DNA of 64,000 nt, from contig NC_133772.1 in NCBI RefSeq assembly GCF_003597395.2, forward strand, positions 137,004,931 to 137,068,930, given 5' to 3'. Shown one piece after another: positions 1-62,796 of this stretch (the stretch's first letter is position 1; each line of letters begins with the position of its first letter). This stretch comes from Chelonoidis abingdonii. Lineage: Eukaryota; Chordata; Testudines; Testudinidae. The notes beneath the pieces were generated by a model. That model made no database searches. It was not told where the DNA came from and saw nothing but the letters and a program-made list of their open reading frames with translations. Position numbers and translations under genes: made by a program.

Positions 1-547
1 CATGGGCTCACTGGGAGCACAGTCTGGAAGGCCAGACACTAAGCAATGTGTCTGCACACAGAGTTCAGAAGTCCTGAGCAAAGTTCCAGTCCAGTGGTGA
101 GTGTTGGGTGCTCCTGGTCGTCTTCAGCACGTGAATTCTCCCCAGCAAATCCCTCCAGTGCCCTCTTCGGCCGCCCTCTGCAAAGCCACACAGAGCGACC
201 ACCTCCCCACTTTACTAGCTAGCAACCTCCCTCCTTGTTCCCAATGCAGAGTCACAAGCCCCGGTACTCTCAGCCCCATGCAGCTCTGGGCAGCCGTGAT
301 ACTGGGTCCAGCTCCAGCCTGACCTCCTTGGGCGATTCGTCCCTGGCACAGGGCTCCTCCTGGCTCCTGTCCTGGGCTGTCCCCGCTCGGTCCTGTCCTT
401 CCCAGGCCTCAGGCAGGTTCTCCACTTCCTTTGCAAGAGCCTGAGGGCTGCTCCCCCTCAGACTCACTCCCTGGGTTTAAAGGGGCTATGCTCTCTAAAC
501 CCCAAAGGGGTTACAATATGAAAGGGGATTGATTATGGGAGCAGGGA
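1..547. other. Intergenic, GC-rich, no gene recognised
   Basis: Moderately GC-rich, rich in CTCC and CAGCTCC runs. Short ORFs on both strands overlap and look compositional (Pro/Ser/Arg-rich). It could be a repeat such as an LTR fragment, but I could not identify it. Confidence 0.4.
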
Positions 548-1990
548 TTGTTGATCTCTCAGGTGCTTAACAATACAGTCAATCATTGTGGACTCCTTGC
601 CAAGGTATTAATGGTAACGAAGAACCACCATTTCACAAAGCTAATACAGACCATACTGGAGAACAGAAGATTCTTCACGAACTTTTGCGGCAAACTAAGC
701 CAAAGGAATAACAGAAGAATTGCATCCCATGAGGAAGCGTCTTAGCACCTATATTATTTAATATTTATACAAATGAGCAGCGAAGCTACCCCAGCACAAG
801 GACTTTTATCTGGATAGATGACCTGTGGGTCACCACCCAGTGCAAGGAGTTTGGTATGCTACAGAGTACTCTGGTGAACACACTTAACATCCTGGACAAG
901 TACTATGCAGCCAACTAACTGCATACTCACCCAGCAAGGATGCAAGTCAGTGCATTCCACCTCAAAAACCAAGAGGCCAAATGCTAACTCAGCATCAGCT
1001 GGCTTGGGATGAAATTTACTCACGCCATAAATCTCATATACACCCCTACCCTCGATATAACACGAATTTGAATGTAACACGGTAAAGCAGTGCTCTGGGG
1101 GGATGGGAAGGGCTGCGCACTCGGGTGGATCAAAGCAAGTTCAATATAACATGGTTTCACCTATAATGTGGTAAGATTTTTTGGCTCCCAAGGACAGGGT
1201 TATATCCAGGTAGAGGTGTACCTTTATGTTTGTCTGGTGGAGACTCTCTTTTAGAGCTCACGTAGAAAAAACTAAAGCCAAGGTTAGCAGGCGAAGCATT
1301 CTCAGCAAGCTGTTTACATCAGAATGGATAGCAGACCTGGTCACGCTGATCAACAGCGCTGGAACGTTGCTACTCCTCTTCTGAATATGTTTGTGCAGTG
1401 TGGGCATAATCCCTTCACACAAAGGTGCTGGACCCTGTACTTTACACTGTCTGCTGCTATATTACAGGATAGCTTAAGCCTAGCCATGTCAACAGCCTCT
1501 ATCTCCTTGCAGGTATCACTCCTCCTGATATGCACCGGGAAGTTGCTACTAGAGTTGAGTGCATAAGGCAACATGCAGATCCAAGACTTCCTCTATGTGA
1601 GTCAACTGAAGCCACAACAAAGTTCTCGGGCCACTGCTAGTCCACTCGCGTTGTCACCCAAACAGACAAGGGTTCAGTTACAGCAAACAAGAGCAGGGAA
1701 TGATCCTATAGCCCACGTACTCCAGCTCCTGCTAGCCCAGCTCATACCACCCACGACAGATCAGCTCTGCACCACATGGCATTGCCTTAAAAATCTACTC
1801 CACACTGGAGTTGGCTGCTCTACAGCTGTGATGATCAAGTGGGATTACATCACTGGCCCCACTACCTTTGTCTGTAACAAAGATCTTCAAAATAGGAAGT
1901 GCTTAAACACAAATGTACTTCTAGTGACGTGCAATGATCAGGCAAACACAAGTGCGGCAGAAAGCAGCAGGACATGACAAGCAACAGCAG
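548..1990 (+). mobile_element. Decayed non-LTR retrotransposon (LINE-type reverse transcriptase)
   Basis: Plus-strand fragments in shifting frames match a LINE reverse transcriptase from finger to C-terminus. They include NTVNHCGLLAKVLM and LIQTILENRRFF (548-700), DDLWVTTQCKEFG with the palm Asp pair (about 810-850), FHLKNQEAKC (about 955-985), and the C-terminal block WHCLKNLLHTGVG followed by MIKWDYITGPTT (1775-1870). Frameshifts, stops and a 178-bp MITE at 1041-1218 interrupt it, so it is inactive. The assignment rests on motif memory; the exact clade is not determined. Confidence 0.75.
1041..1218. mobile_element. Tigger/mariner-like MITE nested in the LINE
   Basis: Terminal inverted repeats: left CACCCCTACCCTCGATATAA, right end reverse-complemented CACCTCTACCTGGATATAAC. 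TA dinucleotides at 1039-1040 and 1219-1220 fit the TA target duplication of Tc1/mariner-type elements. Length is 178 bp with no coding capacity. It interrupts the reverse-transcriptase homology on both sides, so it inserted after the LINE. Confidence 0.75.
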
Positions 1991-4900
1991 CACCTAGAGA
2001 GCTTGATCAAGCTGGGACTCCACTGTGCTAAGCACTCTACAAACCTTGAGTGAGCAATGGTCCCTGTCCCAACCAGCGCAGGATAATGGTGGTAAGACAT
2101 AGCAGGTGGACAGTGTAAATGAGCACGCAGGGGATTGGAGGGAAGTAGGAGAGGGTAACAGAAATAACAGGGCATTTTAGCATTGACCTGAAGGGTGCTC
2201 TGTTTGGAGTCATTCAGTAATCACGACAGTCACGAACTAGATTCAAAAATTCTGGATTAACAAAGAAGTTGAGCTACAGACCCAAACAGTTGGGGTTGGG
2301 CCCAACTCTCTCATTTATAAACACATATATCTACCCACGCATTGGAGATTACATCTGGGGAGGCTATGTTCATGCGATAAACTTAACACGCATCTTTGAA
2401 TGCCTCACCTGTTCTGTCCCCTACTGCCTTACCCCAGGATTCATTCCAACATTCCAACCACAAAGCAGCTTCAAACAGCTGCTTATTTTAAAGCCACACA
2501 CACACACACACACGCGCTCCACATTACAGCTGTCTGAGCCCTGGAAGAGGCAAAATTGAGTCCTAGCTCAGGAACTGCTTCATGTATTGAACCAGCGCTA
2601 ACTCACAGGCCTGCATAGGCTGTGAAGTGGAGATTATCAACTCCTACATATATGGTATATAAAGAACACCTGATGTTGTAGTGTGATATGAAAGTAAATT
2701 TTACTGGCACTTGTAGGAGGGGATCTGCATAACTTCCTTTCGGCTTTAGAATATATGAGTAATGCAACCATCCAAAATTCATGCTGACAAAAAAGTCCTG
2801 CATATCTAAAGCTGTGTGTCCATACCCTCAATTATATCTATCTTCAGACAAAAACTACTTTCAAATGGAGTTAAGATTGAGAGTGCATATCAATAATTTA
2901 GGATAATGCACACAACAGGAATGTTGTAATTATCCCAAAAAAATCAAGCATTATAAACCCACAAAATTCAGAGTTAAGGCTGAAATCCAGGCATGTTGTG
3001 TTTCTTTCCGGTATGGAAATCCATAGTTTGAACACTCAAACAATCAAATTATTTCCTATAGTGACACCAAACCATATCTACAAGATCATGACTGGGGCAG
3101 TGTAGTATTGCACTTATGATCCCATATTAGAATAAATGGATTTTTAGAAAAATCAAATGTGATTTTTCTTTTCTCCTGTGTCTCTCTAGGGCTTTCAGTT
3201 ATGAAGAATCATGGGGAGATAACTGCCAGTAATCCAAGACACAGAAGCCTTTTCAAAAAGCCTATGCAGAAACTTTCAGTGAGTTTTAACAGTAAGGGAA
3301 GTTTGAAGTGGCTGTGTTAGTCTGTTGCTAAGATCATTTGGGAGAAAAACTGTCCAATACCCAGTGATAAATTTCTTAAAATGGCCTAATCAATTTTTAC
3401 TCAAGCTAATTAATTTACCTGAAAATTCTGCAAAAAATGTGTTCTTTACTCAGAGTAAGTACTCCAATTTTGGGGAGGATATTTTATGCATGAAGAATAT
3501 AGTGTACTTGAATCTCTGCTTTAGGTGTAAAACTCAAGCTTAACTATGGAACGCATTAAACTGTTATGGCAGGAGACATCCAATGGTGCTGTTATATACC
3601 TTGCAAAATTGTATATGTGTGAAAAAATGCTGCACTGTTAGTTTTGTAATAGATTGTTTTGGGGGGAGATGTTCTCTGTTTTAATCTGCCTAATCTGTTA
3701 ATTTTTAGGGCAGCATTGATTGGTGATTGCCTGCATGCCATTTGTGAGTAGCTCTGTTCCAGGACTGGTCTATATATTGTTTTATATACAAAGCGACACT
3801 AAAACTATCCTGAGTCTGCAACACAGATGTCTTTTCCAACAGGAAGTGGAGCTGTAAGGCTTTGACGTTTGTTACCATTTAGGAAGACTATACATACCCA
3901 CAACATTTTCACATACTCACATGCCCCCTTGTACTAAATGTCTGTTAGAGTACCCCAGGAAAAGAAAAGCAGAAGAGTAGATTTTGCAGATTTTTAGAAA
4001 AAAAATTTAATTGTGACTTATGTTGAAACAAAAAACTTTTTAAAAGAGTTAGGCAGCATATGTGTGGGTGGATAACTGAGGTAGTGGTAAAAGGTTATGT
4101 CAAAATTGTTATAGCCCTTCATACTATGTCCTTATTCTTTAAGCTATTTTACTATCTATCTGTTTCCTTATTCTGAGCTCTACAACAATAAATAAAAAAT
4201 AAAAATTTAACAAGAACATATGGATGTTTAGAAAGGTCTCTTGTATTTATTTTTAATGCTACTAAGTGATATCCAAAAAATCAATAATGCAACTTACACC
4301 TCACATCTGCCAGTTCGCCTTTGAGAAGGGAGGGAAAGTGGAGTACAAGGCCTCCTTCCTCCCAAAAACAGCCTCAGAACGAACGCCCAACAAAATAAGG
4401 TACATTAGATCACAACCAGCATCTATTTTACTATGAGTTTTAACTGTCTGTGTAGTTTGAAGCAGCTTTGTTACTCTACAGCAGCCACAGGAAAGAGAAA
4501 GACTCTCTCTCTGTGCTCACCCACTATTTATTAGGATCATTCTATGGACCCTTACACCTTGGACAATTAGCAGTCAAGGGTGTAAATGAAAAAGCTACCC
4601 ATTCCTGGGAGAGATTCTATGCTGCCCCTCCAGGACGTACATAAATAATAAGTCTGCCTCAGAGCCCAATGCCATGAGCTATGCTCCATCTGGTTACTCT
4701 ACCCATTCACTGGGAAATGCCCTTCCATAAATTCCATATAGTTCATTAATGGTAATAAAGGGCAACATCAAGTTATTTTTCTACAAATCAACTTTTCACT
4801 CAAGCACAGTTTGAACTCAAGGGGATTAATTAACTGGCCCACTGAAGAACAAAAAACAAAACAGCAGATGGCAAATGGCCAAAAGAACCACAAGTAACAA

Positions 4901-6860
4901 AACTCGGTAAGTTCCAGGTCAGTAGCGCACTGGAGCATAAAAGTGAAATGACTTTCAGAAAACCCCAAAGTGGATGTATAGAAGGTTTCTCTAGGAATAT
5001 ACTTGAGAGGCTACATATTAAAAGTTACACAGTACAGAACTGCTCATTACACAGACTGATCCTGTTTTAGTCGAGTCGGTGATCTTAGTGGTTTTACTCA
5101 AAATAATGGGATGTTGGCATAATGTAAAAAAATCTCTATAGTAGCAAACACATTAATGTGAATGTGCCACCAATTTCTGAAAAGATTAAAATGCAAGGAA
5201 ACAATACAGATGACAGACAGAGTTTAGAAGGGGGGAGGAGGAGAAGAGATGCAACTTTAAAAAACCCTTAAGTGACTGAGCCTTTGTTTCATACAGATGA
5301 TTTCTATCATTTATATTTAAAATTTGTTTTGGTGTTAATAAAAGATTAAAAGCTCTCTCTCTTTCTCCTCTTTAAAAGACAATTCTCAAAAATATACCTC
5401 CTCTTCCTTCCTTTCTGTCCAGGTGCCTCATTCCAAGTTATCTGTCTTGTCACCAACATGCAAGTGTCATGGAACAATGCCATTTATGTAGTAGGGACTC
5501 CATCAGGTACAGCATGGAACACCCAGATCACAATCTTGTTTTGCTGCATGATTTCAGAAGTATACCCAAGTGGGAACACTTTTTGAACAAGATGGATAGC
5601 AACACCAATAGTCTCCAAACATTTTGCTGTGACACCCTAAATATATTGGGGAGGGTGTGTATTGGGTCACATTGGTCCTGTGAAGAAGATACCAGAGTGA
5701 AGTTTTTCCAAGTATAGGAAAGGTCATTTCAATTCATATTAAATTGCTGCTATCACCCTTTACAGTCTCGTTTATAGACAGGTAACACAAGACACTAGGT
5801 TAATACTCGTTTTGGCGAATATGGGAAGTGGTTTTGTAGTTCTGCCGCCTCATTGTTTCATCTTAATAATCATTTGTTTACGCACACAAAAAGGCACTAG
5901 TTTTTTTTGGCACTGGTGTGTTTTCACTTTGGAACGTGTAAAGATAACCCTACCCTTATGAAGCTGTTCAAAAAACACTAGCAACTTCTGCCTCTGGTAG
6001 GCACAATAGCTATTTGAAGATTTGTATCCCAAGTGCAATGTTTTATATTGCTTAGTGATCTCAAACATTATCTACTTACTTGGATGTTACATCATTATTT
6101 AAATAAGCAAAATTAGCTTTACAAATACCATTTGTTAAGACCCAACTCCAAGATCTATGGTAGATAGCAAGACCCATATAAAATAAGGCCTGTAATTTCT
6201 CACATTCTGCTGCAGTTGTAAGTCTTCGCGATGGTGTTTGGATATCAGTCATCCAATGCAGCCAGTAAAAACACCCCCTCAATTACTATATCAGCACTAA
6301 CTTCTAATACCAAAGTCTTTCCCCATTCTCTGCAGCAGGTAGTCACAGACATTGGCAGGAGTTCCCAAAGGCAATAGGCTGAGTTTCTGCATCTTGAAAA
6401 GATATTTTCTTCTGACCGTCATAAGCAGCTAGTGCTGATCCCCTACTGATGTGGCACAGGGATATCTTCTAGCAGATGGGAGTCCTGGAAAAACCAAGAC
6501 TGGCTTTGGGAAGTCACAAGGGGAGTGAAGTCTCTTCGCTATAGCTTTGGATGTTTTTTGTGGAACCAAATTAGTTGTATGGTTCATGCACCCCACTGCA
6601 GGAATTAGGCTTATTAGCATAAAGTAAAAGCAGAAAATTCCTGAAGTATCTCAGAAACAGCTCTAGTTTAAGTCAAGCAATATCAGTTCTTTAGTGAAAA
6701 TGTATTAACTGTATGAAGATTGAAAGATGAGCTTTCAGGATCAATAAACTCCACTGCCCCCGTTCTCTCTATCCCCAGATCAGATGCTTGGGCAACACCA
6801 CAACACTGAGTCCCATATTTCACTACAGAAATGTCAGTCAGTCAATAGAGGAACTATTTA
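1991..6860. other. Intergenic DNA; old repeat fragments and a CA microsatellite
   Basis: No gene recognised. At 2016-2170 there is a fragment with the motif GTGCTAAGCACTCTACAAA, shared with 21425-21660. A (CA)n tract lies at 2495-2513. The rest is AT-rich without long open frames of convincing composition. Confidence 0.5.
2495..2513. repeat. (CA)n microsatellite
   Basis: About nine CA dinucleotides in a row. Confidence 0.9.
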
Positions 6861-7273
6861 TGGTAGAACCTCAGAATTAGGAACACTTAGGGAATGGAGG
6901 TTGTTCGTAACTCTGAACAAAAGGTTAGGGCTGTTCTTTCAAAAGTTTAGAACTGAACGTTGATTTAATAAAGTTCTGAAACTTTACTATGCAGAAGAAA
7001 AATGCTGCTTTCCATTTATTTTTTAGTAGTTTGCATTTAACAGTACTGTACTAGCTTTTTTTTTTTTTTTTTTTAAAAAGGTCTTTGCTGGTGCCTGATT
7101 GTGTACTTCCAGTTCCAAATGAGGCGTGCAGTTGACTGGTCAGCTCATACCAAGGCTTTGGAGCACAGCCCGGAGCAGCTCCGAAGCAGTGGAGCTGCAG
7201 GTTTTTACCTGGAGCTGGAGCTGAGATGGAGCACAGCTCCACAGCCCTGGTTTATACCTCTGAGGGTCTACTG
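6861..7273. mobile_element. Tigger-like DNA transposon remnant with internal GGAGC-rich insert
   Basis: The left end TGGTAGAACCTCAGAATTAG and the right end (reverse-complemented CAGTAGACCCTCAGAGGTAT) form imperfect inverted repeats beside TA on both sides (6859-6860, 7274-7275). The interior includes TTTCAAAAGTTTAGAACTGA and a 19-T run, recalled from a common turtle element. A purine-rich block of GGAGC/AGCTCC repeats at about 7158-7245 looks like a later insert. Confidence 0.65.
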
Positions 7274-7275
7274 TA

Positions 7276-8049
7276 GTATGTTAGAGGCAACATAGGTTTG
7301 CATTAATCAAATAAGTCACCTATGTTTAAACCATGTAAGTTACTACAATTGGCAAGAATACAGTTGTACCTAAAGCAGACCATATACTAATATGGTGTTG
7401 TCTCGTACAAAGACTGGACAGCTGGAGGTCCACAGTGTGATTCAAGTACTTGCAGTGAATGTTTTAGAGTCTCCCATCTTCAACTGAGGAAGCAGGGGAA
7501 TATAGCAGTAGAAAGGCTGCTGTTTACATTAGCCAACAGTTGAGGTTGGAGCCCCTCCACACGGTGCACAGTCCTGGTGGGTAGCATATCAGCTAAAAGC
7601 AGGCTTAGTGCTTCTGAAATAGAGATGGTGAAGGATGAACTCTGGAATTTGATCTAGAAGCTGAAGGTGGATACAGTAGTGCCCCCGGGTTCAGTTTCTA
7701 GAGCTAGCAGTTATGTTGAACAGCGAAGTATTCCATTTTGATGGAGCATCAAGGCAGCCAGATAGCACAAGATACTGCTACCATTTTTCCTTAAGTGTAC
7801 AGATGTTCACAGGAAGCCAGTTACTCGTGGCTATAGGAACAACCCACAGCTAAAGCAGCACTCTGGTTCCTTGTTAATCTCACCTCCTGACTGACTCAAA
7901 TTTGAAAGTGCTGCTGCAGAAGCAAAGTAAAACAGACTTCTTGAAATAGCAACTGACCCCATTACTCTGCCCTTCGAAGTCTGATGTGCTAGTTCAGTAG
8001 AACAAGGAGGGTACTGAATGCATTTTGAAAGCAAACACAGTTTAAAATG
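7276..8049. other. Intergenic, nothing recognised
   Basis: Sequence between the Tigger-like remnant and the probable end of the JAG2 3' UTR. No gene, repeat or motif could be supported. Confidence 0.4.
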
Positions 8050-9884
8050 TATTACACACAATGAGGGAATCATTTTATTAGATTATGGAAGACAGCAGCA
8101 TTTACAGTATAAAAAGTTACAAGGGTAGCAGAAAAAGTATTTTTGGTTTAAATACTTAGGATTATACTGGGGAACATGTGAAGGATAGTACCCTTTCTAA
8201 AGCTACCTTCTAAACCAGGTTATCAAAATAAGTTTTGAATATTTAGCAAAGTAAAAAAAAGTTACAACAAACATTGTTATAAAATGCTTTAATAAATAGT
8301 TTTCTTCTGAAAGTTATTTAAGAACATGTCAAACAAAATGTACTAAACAGAAGATCCTGCAAAACAATTCCTGCGTTCGTGTATAAAATAACTGGTTTCA
8401 AAACATTCATGTTTACATTGTTCATTGGCCAGGGTTTATACTTTCAGATAAACATCCGCTCTTCTCACTGGTAAGATAACTAAGCATATGTAGTGTTATG
8501 TTTTTCCAGTAATTAAAAATAAACGTATAGTTTGCCCAGTTATAGCAATTAAAGCTTTTAAAAAGTCAAACACAAAATGCACAAGCCTTCCATTACGAAC
8601 AACCGTTTCTCTGAGGTACTCCATCTTCTGACTTTGCCAACCTTTTCCTTAGCACGATAGATGAATAAGCACAACAGAAACAAGAATGAGGAAAATATTG
8701 TTCCCTTCATTAGGCCTGTATTTAAATGCAAAAAAATATGTAATACCACATGTAATTAACATTCACAAAAGAAAAACAATGCCTTGCTATGCTGTACTGT
8801 ACAGTATATGCACCCTCTAGCGCTCTTGAGATGGGAAGAACTTGGGTAAAATAAACGTCTCTGGACCTATTTACATGTAAAATGATTGTGTTCCAATGTG
8901 AATACAAATGACCAACAGATTCCTAACATTGATTGTATCAACTAACATCTTCTTCTAATCTGGACATAATACAAAAAAAGTTTTATAAACTGCCATAAAA
9001 CCTCCCTTTTGGCAACATAAATTAAAAGGAATGACGTAAAAAAAGACCAAAATATTTTAAGTTATTAAATCAAATATACAGAGTGATTCATTTAATATAT
9101 ACATATTTACAAAAGAAGCATTTTCACAATTACAAAATAAACCATGTCAGTTAGGGAAACAGTTCTCAAAATTTAACTATATCAGTATGGCAGTCTTTGA
9201 CAGTTGCTATAGAAAAAGTTTAATCTCAAGGCACTTGTCACATGCTTCAATACTGCAATTCTAAAGTAATTAAAACAAAAATAAAAAAGGCCACTTTTAA
9301 ACCACAGTTGAAAGATCTCTATAATTTTTGTTCCTGTTACAAAGTGTGTAAGGCAAATTTGAAAAAAAATCTTACAGAAGCTACTAACGTAACAAGTGCA
9401 GTGAGCTGCCATTAATAGAGATTTGAAGTCAAGAAACAGTTTAAGTTCACACAATTTCCTCAACCAGGAGGTTTTAAAGCCACCATTAAATTAGAGCAAG
9501 TAATAAAAAGAAATACATTCTGTAAACAGTGTACAGTCTCTTGTAATAAACTTTACACATATATTGAAAATACAACCTCTCTCCTTTGCCATACAGCGAG
9601 TGTATTACAAGTAAACTTTACAAAAATAGCAACTATCAAAGATTACTCTTTTTTTTTTACATTGACAGTCATTGAATAATTTATACAAGGCTAAAGAAAC
9701 AAAATAAACTTTTTTTATTTTATTATTTTTATTTATTTAAATTTTTTTATATTTTTTTTTACGCAAAATAAAGAAACTATGAACATTCGACTCCAGATAT
9801 TTTAGTCCTTGATGCAAAGTGGAGATGTCAATTTCCCCCTCCCCATTAAGTGTAGGCACAGCACGCCTATGTTCTGAATACAGG
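8050..9884 (-). other. JAG2: Probable JAG2 3' UTR
   Basis: AT-rich sequence directly downstream of the stop codon, with no repeat I recognise. Minus-strand AATAAA signals occur in a cluster at 9712-9745, about 150 nt after the stop, and again at 8074-8079, followed by a GT-rich stretch (TTGTGTGTAAT). The 8074 signal would give a 3' UTR of about 1.8 kb, plausible for a Jagged gene. The true end cannot be fixed without RNA data. Confidence 0.45.
8074..8079 (-). promoter_or_regulatory. Candidate polyadenylation signal AATAAA
   Basis: Minus-strand AATAAA with GT-rich sequence 15-30 nt further downstream. It is the best-placed signal beyond the AT-rich cluster near 9712-9745. Inference only. Confidence 0.35.
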
Positions 9885-60029
<50,145 letters not shown>

Positions 60030-61399
60030 CTTTTATAAAGAGAAAACAAAAACCCTAATATATTGCAAGCCGGATGCACACTATGCAAAATTACTTTTTT
60101 CCCCCTGTATTAATTGGTTAAAAAGACTTTCAGTACAAAAAACAAACAAAACAAACACATTTAAATTGCTAAAGGGCTACTGAGTACAAATTTATTTCTC
60201 TCTGCCTTGCAAAGTTACAGGACTTTAAGAAATGGAACATAATCAATAGAAAATGGCTTTTTGTCAATGCATCCAAATACATCACACCCATGCAATGTCA
60301 ATCAACAAGTTTATCTTTATACGAGGCTCTGTTCTTTTTTATTCTTAAATTGCAAAATCTGCATAAATCCAGTAAATAAATTGTTAGAATAGGGGTTCTC
60401 TGATGTGAGTAATAAACAAAACAAAGAGCCCACAGTATGTTCAGCTAGGATGCTCTAAATAGACACATACAATTGTATCCCTCAATAAATCCTGTTTTAT
60501 GTATCTAAAAAGCTCCTCCACCTCATGGAACCTCCCTCCAAAATTTGAAATCCTAGATGTCTTACTTTGGCATTTAAGTCACGAATTACAGAGAGTAAAC
60601 TCAAATCAATCATGAATATTCCATATATGACCTTATCACTAGTTCATTTAATTGTACTGGAAAAAATGAATAGCATTTCACCATCGTGTAACTTTCATAT
60701 TATTCTCTAGGAAATGACAGTCTAAAAAAATAAAGCATGGCAGGTGGCAATCAGTGAATTAAAGGACTGAGTGGACAGGAAGCCTTGCCCGACAAGAGGA
60801 TTATAGGACACAGATTTAAGGAACTGCTACCATTACACATATTTCATAGTTAGAAGACTTAACGATTGCCAGCATTGAAAAAAGGTTTTCTTGAGCAATA
60901 TAAAAAATTAATGAATTTGTTTGCCAGAAGAGAGCTTTAGCTACCAATTCAGTGTTTAGAAACTATAATAAGCACTACTTCCCCTAGTCCAGATGTTATG
61001 TACATAAAATCCTAAAATGAAAGGTTACTCACATGGTATTATTACTTACTGAAGTTAATCTAGAAAAGTCATCTAAAATTGCACATACTTCTTTTACTCC
61101 TGTGAAGAGGTTATAACAACCTCTGAAGTGGTCATGAATGTACTGACTTCATGCATAACAAAATATACTAAATAACGATACTTTAGCATTTGTTTTCTCT
61201 GAACACCAAATGTTTCAAATAAATAAAAATAAAGCACAAAAGGAAAGCTAAGATGAGTACAGTTTCCACCTGGAAAGATCGAGTTCCATGTCTCCAGGTC
61301 TATGGTTCAGGTCTAGCCCAGCCCACGCTGGTAGTAGAGTGACCAGATGTCCCAATTTTATAGGGACAGTCTCGATTGTTGGGTCTTTTTCTTATATAG

Positions 61400-62796
61400 C
61401 AGGGGTTGGCAACCTGTGGCATGCATGCCAAAAAGACAGCACGCGAGCTGATTTTTAATGGCACGCTGCTGCCTGCCAGAGTCCCGGCAAGCAGCAGTGT
61501 GCTAATAAAAATCCTGCCCAGCATAGCCCGGCCCGGCCCACTCTTCGCCCTCCGCTCCCTCTCCCCACCCCCCGCCAGCCCGCTCTTCTCTGCCCTCTGG
61601 TCCTCGCTCCCCGCCCCACAGGGGCAGAAGCTTGGTCCTGCCAGCTTTCCTGCCTCTTCCCGTAGTGTGCTGGGTTCCTGCCTCTCCTCCACTTCTCCAT
61701 CCCTTCCTCCCGATCAGCTGATGGCCCTTGCGAGGGAGGGGGTTGGAAGGAGCAGAGTCAGCATGGTCGCTGCGCCCAGCAAAGGCAGAGAAGAAGTAAA
61801 GACAGGGCCTTGGGGGCGGAGGTGGAATAGGGGCATATCCCCTCCAGTCCTCTGCCTTGACCCCCCCCCCCCCACTACATACACACACTCACACTCAGCC
61901 CTCTACCCTGAGCCCCGCACACACCCCAGACCCCTGCCCTGAGCCCTGCACCCCCCTCATACATACCCAGCTTTTTGCTTGACTCCTTCACACCCCCCCC
62001 ACAACCACAGCCCTGACTCTGGCACCTCCACATATACTCAGCTCCCCCCCTCCCACCACATGCCTCCAGCCTTCTGCCCTGACTCTTGATCCCCCACATC
62101 CCCACCCAAGAACCAAAAGGGAGCTCCTGCACACACACACCCCACATTCCCACCTGCACCCCTAGCACCAAATGGGAGCTGCCCAGGTAAGTGCCCCACA
62201 CCCAAACCTCCTGCCCCAACTCAGAGCCCCCTCCCTCATTCTAGCTCCTGGCCAGACTTTTCACCCCCAGCCCTGTGCTCAGCACACTCCCACCCTCAGC
62301 TCAGTGCAGAGAGAGGAAGAGAACGGGCCAGAACCAAGTAGAAGGTAGGTACCCACTGGATGTGGGCAGGGCCGGGACCCCAGACCGGCAGCAGGCAGAG
62401 TGGGTCTGGCACCCGGGATCCCGGTTGGCAGGAGCCGGCGGATGGAACCCCTGAGTGGCAGTGCGCTGAGCCGCTCAGCCCACTGCCGGCCTGGGGTCCT
62501 GGCCGCTGGCCTCGCACAGCCCGCTGCCGGCCTAGGTGAACAGAACCCCAGACCAGCAGCGGGCTGAGCGGCCCGGCGGCATAAGAGCAACATTTTAATT
62601 TAATTTTAAATGAAGCATCTTAAACATTTGGAAAACCTTGTTTCTTTTACAAAACAATAGTTTAGTTATATAATATCTAGACATAGAGAGACCTTCTAAA
62701 AAAACGTTAAAATGTATTACCGGCACATGAAACCTTAAATTAAGGTGAATAAAATGAAGACTCAGCACATCACTTCTGAAAGGTTGCTGACCCCTG
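61400..62796 (-). mobile_element. hAT-type non-autonomous element, 1,397 bp, with perfect 8-bp target duplication
   Basis: The left end CAGGGGTTGGCAACC and the right end (reverse-complemented CAGGGGTCAGCAACC) are inverted repeats. The 8-mer TTATATAG flanks both sides exactly (61392-61399 and 62797-62804), the hAT hallmark. The AT-rich end at 62585-62796 and the left 85 bp match the 313-bp element at 40937-41249 in opposite orientation. The GC-rich core carries a C-rich imperfect minisatellite (about 61850-62280). No transposase frame was recognised. Confidence 0.88.
61850..62280. repeat. C-rich imperfect minisatellite inside the hAT element
   Basis: Repeated phrases of the type CTGCCCTGAGCCC, CACACACACCCCA and CTGACTC, with several poly-C runs. 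Period variable, roughly 35-45 bp. Confidence 0.6.

Noticed and set aside
5469..5717. Plus-strand 82-residue ORF downstream of JAG2
   Set aside because: No recognisable domain, codon context or neighbouring exons; likely chance.
61406..62593. Pro/Arg-rich ORFs and a GC-rich zone that could be taken for the JAG2 promoter and exon 1
   Set aside because: The zone lies inside a hAT-type element with exact target duplications, and exons 2-3 would have to lie between it and exon 4, which they do not.
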